From DASXMX01 sp036495445 (GTDB taxonomy: Bacteria > Planctomycetota > Phycisphaerae > Tepidisphaerales > Tepidisphaeraceae): 10,947 nucleotides of DNA. Below are positions 1-6,033 of the stretch, in pieces; position 1 is the first letter of the stretch, and the number at the start of each line of letters is the position of its first letter. The stretch spans positions 1-10,947 of the forward strand of contig DASXMX010000472.1 of assembly GCA_036495445.1 (NCBI GenBank), read 5' to 3'. The notes beneath the pieces were generated by a model. The model was not told where the DNA came from. It searched no databases and was given only the letters and a program-made list of their open reading frames with translations. The position numbers and the translations under genes are program-made.

Positions 1-111
1 CTCTGCGGGGAACGGATCGGACCGGGAAAAGAGGGGATTTCATACCTGAATTTGGGCGAAGTGACAATCAAACAAACGGAGCGTCGGACTTGGCCCCAGC
101 CCCGTCCCTTT

Positions 112-193
112 GGGTGGCACGGACAAGTACACTTGTCCGTGGTGGTTCCGAGGTGACCGACGCCACGGGCATGTGTACATGTCCGTGCCACCC
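112..193. repeat. Pair of inverted palindromic (REP-like) repeats
   Basis: Two 31-bp units face each other, at 112-142 and, in reverse complement, at 163-193. The outer 13 bp (112-124 and 181-193) are perfect reverse complements. Each unit is itself a palindrome: the first has 11-bp arms (118-128, arm CACGGACAAGT, and 131-141) around a 2-nt centre. The second has the same layout at 164-174 and 177-187, with one G.T pair. The two units differ at three positions, and two of these differences form a compensatory A-T to T-A swap within the stem. The layout resembles REP/BIME-type bacterial repeats. No coding potential is seen around it. Confidence 0.75.
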
Positions 194-288
194 GGAACGC
201 TCCCGCCCGCTTCAGCCCCCATTTCGGGAACGCCGATAGAGCGTGGATAGCGGGTCGTTTAAGACGGTCGGGCTCAGTTGGCATTGCC

Positions 289-316
289 TTGATATGGCCC
301 CGGATGGGTCTACAAT
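289..316 (+). promoter_or_regulatory. Candidate housekeeping promoter for clpC
   Basis: TTGATA at 289-294 and TACAAT at 311-316 are separated by 16 bp and match the sigma-70 type -35/-10 pattern at 5 of 6 and 5 of 6 positions. Transcription would start near 323 and give a leader of about 200 nt before clpC. I saw no CIRCE-type dyad (HrcA operator) nearby, so heat control is not evident from the DNA. Confidence 0.5.
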
Positions 317-339
317 CGGCCGCTGAACACAAGCGGTCG

Positions 340-513
340 TGGGAGCGTAAGTTTGTTGCGGGAAGGGATCGGATCGGGACTGACAACCCACTCCCCGTCG
401 GTTTCCCGCCGGCTCGGCTCCCAAGGCCGGATCGTCAGCAAATCCCACGTGCGGGCGTCGTATCCGTCACCCGCACGTCACTCTAAGAGGGGCCGGCCCC
501 TGGAAGGCCGGCC
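340..513 (+). other. Hairpin-rich 5' leader of clpC
   Basis: This stretch has no convincing gene but several inverted repeats. TGGGAGC (340-346) can pair with GCTCCCA (417-423), enclosing a second stem of GCGGGAA (358-364) with TTCCCGC (403-409). ACGTGCGGG (447-455) pairs with CCCGCACGT (470-478). GGCCGGCC (491-498) pairs with a second GGCCGGCC (506-513), directly before the ribosome binding site at 517-521. The last hairpin could affect access to the clpC start. I do not recognise a known riboswitch or ncRNA family, so a role is inferred only from structure. Confidence 0.4.
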
Positions 514-527
514 AACAGGAGATGGAC

Positions 528-3050
528 ATGTTCGAAAGGTTTACGGATCGGGCCCGTAAAGTGATGGCGCTGGCCAACCAAGAGGCCCAGCGCTTCAATC
601 ACGAGTACATCGGCACCGAACATATCCTTCTGGGCCTGGTCAAGGAGGGCAGCGGCGTTGGAGCCAACGTCCTAAAAAACCTTGACGTGGACCTTCGGAA
701 GGTTCGACTCGAAGTCGAGAAGCTCGTCAAGAGCGGCCCCGACATGGTCACGATGGGGAAGCTTCCCCAAACCCCGCGCGCCAAGAAAGTCATCGAATAC
801 GCGATCGAGGAAGCGCGTAACCTCAATCACAACTACGTAGGCACGGAACACCTATTGCTCGGCCTCCTTCGTGAGCACGACGGCGTCGCCGCCCAAGTGC
901 TCATGAATCTGTCGCTGAAGCTGGAGGAAGTTCGGGAGGAGGTTCTCAACCTTCTAGGAGCAGGTGTGGAAACCGAAGAACCAGCACAGGAAAAACAAGG
1001 TCAGAAGGGCAAGAGCAAGACTCCGGCCCTGGACAGTTTCGGCCGCGACCTGACCGAGCTGGCCCGCGAGGGGCAGCTCGACCCGGTGATCGGCCGCAAG
1101 AACGAGATCGAACGAGTCATTCAGATCCTCTGCCGCCGGCAGAAGAACAACCCGGTCCTGCTGGGCGAGGCGGGCGTGGGCAAGACGGCGATCGTCGAGG
1201 GCCTGGCCCAGATGGTCGTCTCCAGCAACGTCCCCGAGATCCTGCACGACCGCCGCATCGTGGTGCTCGACCTGGCGATGATGGTCGCCGGCACCAAGTA
1301 CCGCGGGCAGTTCGAGGAGCGCATCAAGGCCGTGATGAACGAGGTTCGCCGGGCCAAGAACGTGATCCTCTTCATCGACGAGCTGCACACGCTGGTGGGC
1401 GCCGGCGGTGCCGAGGGCGCGATCGACGCCAGCAACGTGCTCAAGCCCGCGCTCTCCCGCGGCGAGATCCAGTGCATCGGCGCCACGACCTTCGACGAGT
1501 ACCGCAAGTACATCGAGAAGGACGCGGCCCTGGCCCGGCGGTTCCAGCCGATCACGGTCGACCCGCCTTCCAAGGAAGACGCGCTGGAGATCCTCAAGGG
1601 CCTGCGCGACCGCTACGAGGCGCACCACCGGGTGCAGATCCTCGACGCGGCGCTCGACGCGGCCGTCGAGATGTCGGACCGCTACATCACCGGCCGTGCC
1701 CTGCCGGACAAGGCGATCGACGTGCTCGATGAGGCGGGCGCCCGCATCCGGCTCCGCAGCATGACCAAGCCACCGAACCTGGCCGAGCTCGAGGAGCAGA
1801 TCGAGCGGCTGAGCATCCAGAAGGACGAGGCGGTCAAGAACGCCGAGTACGAGGAGGCCGCCAAGCTCCGCGACCAGGCCGAGGCCCTGCGTGCCAAGAA
1901 AGAGGACATGCAGAAGCAGTGGCGTGAGAAGGCCAAGGAAGTGGACGGCGTGGTGGATGAAGAGGTCATCGCCGAAGTCATCAGCAAGATGACCGGCGTG
2001 CCGCTCACCCGCCTCGAGAAGGAAGAGGCCCAGCGGCTGCTGGAACTGGAAAACGAGCTGCACAAGCGGGTGGTCTCGCAGGACGAGGCGATCAAGGCGA
2101 TCAGCAAGACGATCCGCCGGGCGCGCTCGGGCCTGAAGGACCCGCACCGCCCGATGGGCTCGTTCCTGTTCCTCGGGCCGTCCGGCGTCGGCAAGACGCT
2201 GCTTTCCAAGGCGCTGGCCGAGTTCATGTTCGGCGACGCCGACGCGCTCATCCAGATCGACATGAGCGAGTACATGGAGAAGCACAACGTCAGCCGCCTG
2301 ATCGGCGCGCCTCCGGGCTACGTCGGGTACGAGGAAGGCGGCCAGCTCACCGAGCGGATCCGCCGACGGCCCTACAGCGTGGTGCTGCTCGATGAGGTCG
2401 AGAAGGCTCACCCGGACGTCTTCAACATGCTCCTGCAGATCATGGAGGAGGGCCGGTTGACCGACTCGTTCGGCCGGCACGTCGACTTCCGCAACGTCGT
2501 CATGATCATGACGAGCAACATCGGCTCGGACCTGATCAAGGGCGGCGGGCCGGACTTCGGCCTCCGCCCCAAGGGCAAGGGCATGGCCGAGGAGCGGAAC
2601 TACCAGACGATCAAGGAGACGGTCATGAAGGAACTCGAGCGGTACTTCCGCCCCGAGTTCATCGGCCGACTCGATGACGTCATCGTGTTCCGCCCGCTGA
2701 GCCGGATCAACCTTGAGTCGATCGTCGAGTTCGAGTTGCGGAAGGTGACCAAGCGGCTCACCGACCACGGCCTGCGGATCGAGATCACGGACGACGCCAA
2801 GGAGTTCCTGATCGAGAAGGGCACGAACTCCGACTTCGGGGCACGCCCCCTGCGTCGGGCGATCGAGCAGCACGTGGAGGACCCGCTCAGCGAGGAAATC
2901 CTCCGCGGCAACTTCAAGGGCAAAGACCTGATCAAGATCACGGTCAAGACCGAAGACGGCGGCGCCAAGCACCTGTACTTCGAAGCCGTTGACACCAAGG
3001 CCCAACAGGACGACCGCACCCTGGCCAAGGCCACGTCGGACGCAACCTGA
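528..3050 (+). CDS. clpC: ClpC, ATP-dependent Clp protease ATP-binding subunit
   Basis: This is a cytoplasmic Hsp100 unfoldase that threads substrates into the ClpP peptidase. The 840 residues show the full family layout. Two N-terminal Clp repeats (about 1-145, each with an H-N-Y-x-G-T-E-H-like motif) lead into AAA module 1, with Walker A GEAGVGKT at 213-220 and Walker B D284-E285. A UVR-like coiled coil follows at about 422-458. AAA module 2 has Walker A GPSGVGKT at 550-557, Walker B D622-E623 and the pore loop GYVGYEEGG. The start at 528 is preferred over an in-frame ATG at 522: AGGAG (517-521) is 6 nt from 528 but touches 522, and MFERFTDRARKV is the usual ClpC beginning. Oddities are a codon-composition step near 1020 and DFGL (676-679) near where other ClpCs carry a VGF-type ClpP-docking loop. 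clpP is not in the window. Confidence 0.97.
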   Translation: MFERFTDRARKVMALANQEAQRFNHEYIGTEHILLGLVKEGSGVGANVLKNLDVDLRKVRLEVEKLVKSGPDMVTMGKLPQTPRAKKVIEYAIEEARNLNHNYVGTEHLLLGLLREHDGVAAQVLMNLSLKLEEVREEVLNLLGAGVETEEPAQEKQGQKGKSKTPALDSFGRDLTELAREGQLDPVIGRKNEIERVIQILCRRQKNNPVLLGEAGVGKTAIVEGLAQMVVSSNVPEILHDRRIVVLDLAMMVAGTKYRGQFEERIKAVMNEVRRAKNVILFIDELHTLVGAGGAEGAIDASNVLKPALSRGEIQCIGATTFDEYRKYIEKDAALARRFQPITVDPPSKEDALEILKGLRDRYEAHHRVQILDAALDAAVEMSDRYITGRALPDKAIDVLDEAGARIRLRSMTKPPNLAELEEQIERLSIQKDEAVKNAEYEEAAKLRDQAEALRAKKEDMQKQWREKAKEVDGVVDEEVIAEVISKMTGVPLTRLEKEEAQRLLELENELHKRVVSQDEAIKAISKTIRRARSGLKDPHRPMGSFLFLGPSGVGKTLLSKALAEFMFGDADALIQIDMSEYMEKHNVSRLIGAPPGYVGYEEGGQLTERIRRRPYSVVLLDEVEKAHPDVFNMLLQIMEEGRLTDSFGRHVDFRNVVMIMTSNIGSDLIKGGGPDFGLRPKGKGMAEERNYQTIKETVMKELERYFRPEFIGRLDDVIVFRPLSRINLESIVEFELRKVTKRLTDHGLRIEITDDAKEFLIEKGTNSDFGARPLRRAIEQHVEDPLSEEILRGNFKGKDLIKITVKTEDGGAKHLYFEAVDTKAQQDDRTLAKATSDAT

Positions 3051-3079
3051 TCGGCGGTGAATCGTTGAAGTATCAAGCA

Positions 3080-3112
3080 AACGCCCGGAGCCGAAAGGCT
3101 CCGGGCGTTTTT
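3080..3112 (+). terminator. Intrinsic terminator of clpC
   Basis: A perfect 13-bp stem (3080-3092 with 3097-3109) is closed by a GAAA tetraloop and runs into a T tract (3108-3112), 30 nt after the clpC stop codon. This is a textbook Rho-independent terminator. The A-rich left flank may give some activity on the other strand too. Confidence 0.93.
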
Positions 3113-3136
3113 ATGTGCGCAATGACGTTTGTGATG

Positions 3137-3270
3137 CAGGGGTGAACCATGTGTTCGCCCTCCCTGTAGGGGTGAACCTCGTGTTCACCCTCTTGTTTTC
3201 CGACCGGGAGCGACGGGCGAATACAAGATTCGCCCCTACGGGGGAGGGCGAACACAAGGTTCGCCCCTAC
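3137..3270. repeat. Cluster of four 24-25-bp palindromic repeats
   Basis: Copies lie at 3137-3160 and 3166-3190 (plus orientation) and at 3215-3239 and 3246-3270 (reverse complement). Together they form a large inverted array. Each copy carries 8-nt arms of type GGGCGAAC and GTTCGCCC around a 5-nt loop, preceded by GTAG or a close variant. Arm positions vary in a compensatory way between copies. The array fills the gap between clpC and a convergent lipoprotein gene and overlaps the stop codon of the latter. The spacing and the mixed orientation exclude CRISPR; a REP-like or MITE-like family is more likely. Confidence 0.8.
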
Positions 3271-3896
3271 TTCAGGATCGGGAACGACGCCTCGAGGTGA
3301 TCGAGTTGGGCCAGGTCGTCCTGGCGATGGGACTTGGCGGTGTCGAACAGGGATCGGATGTAGCTGGGATCAGCGATGACGCCGCGGACCGGCACGCCCT
3401 TGCGGGGCGACAACATGACCGCCGTCGCGCCGGGGATCACTTTGTCGCCAGCGATCTTCTCCCCCAGCGTCTGTCCGAGCTTCAGGAAATCGAACGCTCC
3501 GGCCCCGAACGTCGCGCGGTCTTCGGATGCGCTGCCGTACCCGTACGCCCCCCCGCCGTCGCGATCGATACGTAGCCACCAGTTGCCGCTGGTCTGCAGG
3601 AGATATTGGCGGTAATCCAACGGAGCGGGCGCCTTGGCTTGCGGGGGCGGTGCGGTCGGGACCGCGACCACCGCGGGGGCGGTCGTGGGGGCCACTCCAC
3701 GCGTCGTCGCAGGCGGGCGCGGCGTCTGCACGACGGGCGGCGCAGGGGCGGGGGTTGGCGCCGGCTTCGGCGCGACGACGACGTCCTGGGGCGGAGGCGC
3801 CGCGGGCGCGATCGCCCGATTCTGCGAGGATGCCGCACAACCCGCCACGACACTGGAAAGGATCAGGAGCCCGATGGTTCTCACGAAGTACCCCAT
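3267..3896 (-). CDS. Putative lipoprotein with Pro/Ala-rich linker, function unknown
   Basis: The predicted product has 209 residues. Residues 1-19 form a lipoprotein signal peptide (hydrophobic I8-V17, then lipobox V17-A-G-C20), so the mature protein should be lipid-anchored at Cys20. Residues 30-92 are a Pro/Ala/Val-rich linker, probably disordered and able to span the periplasm. The C-terminal domain (about 93-209) starts with LDYRQYLLQ, is Gly-rich around 107-125, and matches no family I recognise. The start at 3896 was chosen for the signal peptide, since the same frame is open upstream to 4259 without a plausible protein. No good Shine-Dalgarno sequence precedes it. The TAG stop (3267-3269) lies inside the terminal copy of a palindromic repeat, so the C-terminus may have been set by repeat insertion. 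The gene converges on clpC and diverges from the hydrolase gene. Confidence 0.75.
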   Translation of the reverse strand: MGYFVRTIGLLILSSVVAGCAASSQNRAIAPAAPPPQDVVVAPKPAPTPAPAPPVVQTPRPPATTRGVAPTTAPAVVAVPTAPPPQAKAPAPLDYRQYLLQTSGNWWLRIDRDGGGAYGYGSASEDRATFGAGAFDFLKLGQTLGEKIAGDKVIPGATAVMLSPRKGVPVRGVIADPSYIRSLFDTAKSHRQDDLAQLDHLEASFPILK

Positions 3897-4137
3897 GTGT
3901 GACTGGGCGATAGGAATACAGTTCAAAACGCCCGGGAGCAAGGAGCGACGTACTCCGCGCTGACGACCGCGGCCTGCGGCGCGCCCGGTGGACCGCGCGT
4001 GCCCGGTGGCCAGTGGAGCGATCGTCCCGCACGTTCCATTCCTCCCTATCCGCGACCCCAATTCTCTGTCTTTCTCTCTGTGCTCTCCGTCTCCTCCATG
4101 TACTCTGTGATTCTCGCTGACCCGAGGGAGGAACGCC
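3897..4137. other. Divergent intergenic region with pyrimidine-rich tract
   Basis: This 241-bp gap must hold the promoters of the lipoprotein gene (left) and the hydrolase gene (right). I could not assign a clear -35/-10 pair for either. A 9-bp direct repeat GCCCGGTGG occurs at 3983-3991 and 4001-4009. From about 4040 to 4118 the plus strand is strongly pyrimidine-rich, with repeated CTCTGT-like words (4064-4069, 4076-4081, 4103-4108). This looks like a degenerate low-complexity repeat rather than a gene. Confidence 0.5.
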
Positions 4138-5082
4138 ATGATCGACCCCGCAAACGCGTCCGCGCCCGCCAAACCCAAGTCCTGTCTCCGTCGCTGGGGA
4201 ATCCGGATAGTGCGGATCGCGGTCGTCGTGTACCTTGCCGCGTGTCTGCTGCTGTACATGTTTCAGAACTGGATCATCTTCCCCGGGGCCTACGTGCACG
4301 GCCAGCACGCGGCAACGGTCAGCGCCTCGGCCGGGCGCGAGATCCTGTCGCTGCGAACCCCCGACGGGCATGCGGTTGCCGCCCTCTTCGCCCCGGCGCT
4401 CGACGCCTACGGCTCCTCGCGCCCGGACGCCGCGACCTGCCCGACAATCCTCTACTTCTATGGCAACGGCGACTGCATCGCGACGTCGCTGGGCGTGATC
4501 GACGCCTTCCGCCGCCTGGGCTGCAACGTCCTCTGCCCAGAATACATTGGCTACCCGATGAGCGGCGGGAAGCCCAGCGAGGCTGGCCTCTACGCCACCG
4601 CAGACGTAGGCTGGGCCTATCTGCAAACCCGCTCCGACGTCGACCCGCACAAGATCATCATCGTCGGCCGCTCGCTCGGCGGCGCGGCCGCCGTGGATCT
4701 CGCTGCCCGCGACCGCCCCGCCGGGCTGGCGCTGTTCAGCGCCTTCACGTCGATGCACGAAATGGCCCGCAAGGTGCTGCCGATGTTCCCGACCGGGCTG
4801 TTCCTCACCGCCCACTTCGACAACGAGCAGAAGATCGCCGACGTGAAGTGCCCCGTCTTCCTCGCCCATGGCCGGGAGGACGATTTGGTCCCCTACTCGA
4901 TGATGGCGCGCCTCGCCGCGCGGGTGCGGACGCCCGTGACCGTCTGCCCGATCGACCGTGCCAATCACAACGACATCTTCCCCGTGGGCGGGGAACAGAT
5001 GCTGGAGAACCTCGCGGAGTTCATCCGAGCGCTGCCGATCGCGCCGAATCCTTCACCGACCAGCGCGCCTTCGACACCTTGA
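4138..5082 (+). CDS. Membrane-anchored alpha/beta hydrolase
   Basis: This 314-residue protein has a basic N-terminus (K12, K14, R18, R19, R23, R26) and a single hydrophobic helix at about 24-43. By the positive-inside rule this suggests a signal anchor with the catalytic domain outside the cytoplasm. The rest is an alpha/beta-hydrolase fold. The oxyanion-side motif YFYGNGD is at 106-112, the nucleophile elbow GRSLGG at 177-182 (Ser179), the likely acid in HGREDDLVP is Asp248, and the catalytic base in RANHND is His277. The arrangement resembles the YqkD/ABHD13/Bem46 group of serine hydrolases, whose natural substrates are mostly unknown, so no substrate is assigned. GGAGGA (4127-4132) lies 5 nt before the start. 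The C-terminal 15 residues are Pro/Ser-rich. It appears to be a stand-alone gene, divergent from the lipoprotein. Confidence 0.88.
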   Translation: MIDPANASAPAKPKSCLRRWGIRIVRIAVVVYLAACLLLYMFQNWIIFPGAYVHGQHAATVSASAGREILSLRTPDGHAVAALFAPALDAYGSSRPDAATCPTILYFYGNGDCIATSLGVIDAFRRLGCNVLCPEYIGYPMSGGKPSEAGLYATADVGWAYLQTRSDVDPHKIIIVGRSLGGAAAVDLAARDRPAGLALFSAFTSMHEMARKVLPMFPTGLFLTAHFDNEQKIADVKCPVFLAHGREDDLVPYSMMARLAARVRTPVTVCPIDRANHNDIFPVGGEQMLENLAEFIRALPIAPNPSPTSAPSTP

Positions 5083-5162
5083 AGGCCACACAAGCCGGGG
5101 CGCAGCGGCGCGAAGAACGTTACGTCTTCCGATCAACTCCGACGCCGCGCCGCCCCGGGTCT

Positions 5163-5179
5163 GGATGCGCTGCGCATCC
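5163..5179. repeat. Short palindrome downstream of the hydrolase gene
   Basis: GGATGCGC (5163-5170) and GCGCATCC (5172-5179) are perfect arms around a single T. This gives a hairpin with a GC-rich stem in the 168-bp gap between the hydrolase and ROK genes. No T tract follows, so it is not a convincing intrinsic terminator. A -10-like TAGAAT lies at 5214-5219, 32 bp before the ROK start, without a clear -35 element. Confidence 0.35.
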
Positions 5180-5250
5180 GGAATGCAGGATATCCGCCCA
5201 TGGCAACTTCGCGTAGAATTGTCTGAGCCCTATTCCATGGAAATGCGCTT

Positions 5251-5943
5251 GTGAAAGTCCTCGTCATCGACATCGGCGGCACGAACGTGAAGATGCTGGT
5301 CACGGGCAAGGACGCTCCGCGCCGATTCCCATCGGGGCCAAAGCTCACGCCGGACCGCATGGTCGAGGAAGTTCTAGCGGCGACCCACGACTGGGATTAC
5401 GAGGCGGTTTCGATTGGCTATCCGGGGCCGACGCTGGCCGGACAACCGATCACCGATCCGGTCAACCTTGGCCCCGGCTGGATGGGGTATGACTTCGAGG
5501 CCGCCTTCCGCCTGCCCGTCCGGTTGATCAACGACGCGGCCATCCAGGCCCTGGGCAGCTACAACGGGGGAAAGATGCTGTTCGTCGGATTGGGGACCGG
5601 CCTCGGCGCCACGGTGATCATGGATGGCGCCATCCAGGCGCTGGAGATCGGCCGGTTTCAATACAAGAAGCGAACGTTGGAGTACTACCTCGGCAATGGC
5701 GGCCGCAAGCGCCAGGGACAGAAGAAGTGGCGGCGGCAAGTGGACGACGTCCTCCAACGGTTGATCGCCGCCCTCAAGCCTGACGACGTCGTGATCGGCG
5801 GCGGCAACGCCAAGAAGCTCGACCCGCTCCCGCCCGGCACCCGCGCCGGCAGCAACGCCAACGCCTTCCTCGGCGGATTCCGCCTCTGGGAAGGCGAAAT
5901 GAGCCACGCCGACCTTCGCATCAAGAGCAAATCCAACCGCTGA
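5251..5943 (+). CDS. ROK family kinase, polyphosphate-glucokinase-like
   Basis: The 230-residue product matches ROK-family sugar kinases of the short, zinc-motif-free type related to polyphosphate glucokinase, which phosphorylates glucose using polyphosphate or ATP. Visible motifs are the phosphate loop DIGGTNVK at 7-14, the sugar-site NDA at 94-96 with the likely catalytic base Asp95, and the second phosphate loop GLGTGLG at 113-119. A C-terminal VIGGGNAKKL adenosine-type motif is also present. The ExGH motif that normally contributes Glu and His to sugar binding reads E132-I-G-R135, so the histidine is replaced. This makes the substrate uncertain and activity less sure. The start is GTG at 5251; upstream ATGs at 5238 and 5243 are out of frame, and GGAAA at 5239-5243 is a weak ribosome site. 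The gene stands alone between the hydrolase and a convergent gene. Confidence 0.85.
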   Translation: MKVLVIDIGGTNVKMLVTGKDAPRRFPSGPKLTPDRMVEEVLAATHDWDYEAVSIGYPGPTLAGQPITDPVNLGPGWMGYDFEAAFRLPVRLINDAAIQALGSYNGGKMLFVGLGTGLGATVIMDGAIQALEIGRFQYKKRTLEYYLGNGGRKRQGQKKWRRQVDDVLQRLIAALKPDDVVIGGGNAKKLDPLPPGTRAGSNANAFLGGFRLWEGEMSHADLRIKSKSNR

Positions 5944-5960
5944 GCGCCGGACACCCGCCG

Positions 5961-5982
5961 AAACGGTGCCAGCCACCGTTTT
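5961..5982. terminator. Bidirectional hairpin terminator between convergent genes
   Basis: AAACGGTG (5961-5968) pairs with CACCGTTT (5974-5981) around a CCAGC loop. A run of T on the right and of A on the left gives terminator character on both strands. It sits 18 bp after the ROK stop and about 50 bp beyond the end of the convergent minus-strand gene. Palindromes with this GTGCCAGCCAC core may also be dispersed repeats in this lineage; that part is recollection only. Confidence 0.6.
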
Positions 5983-6033
5983 CATAAACTCTGATGAATG
6001 CGGGGGCTGTGTTTCACCCATTCAAACGTCACA

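Noticed and set aside
1..521. HrcA/CIRCE or CtsR-like operator upstream of clpC
   Set aside because: I searched by eye for the usual inverted repeat (CIRCE) and the direct heptad repeat (CtsR) and found neither.
954..3080. Very long open frame on the minus strand opposite clpC
   Set aside because: It is a mirror of the GC-rich clpC codons (low-complexity Leu, Asp, Val, Arg), with no recognisable domain, while the plus strand encodes an unmistakable ClpC.
3137..3270. Possible CRISPR array from four similar repeats
   Set aside because: The copies are in both orientations, the spacers are of unequal length (about 5 to 24 bp), and no cas genes are present.
3115..3300. Short open frames across the repeat cluster between clpC and the lipoprotein gene
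   Set aside because: They consist mainly of translated palindromic repeats and lack ribosome binding sites.
3370..4968. Long minus-strand open frame spanning the lipoprotein and hydrolase genes
   Set aside because: It overlaps two well-supported genes in other frames and has Arg/Gly-rich shadow composition with no motifs.
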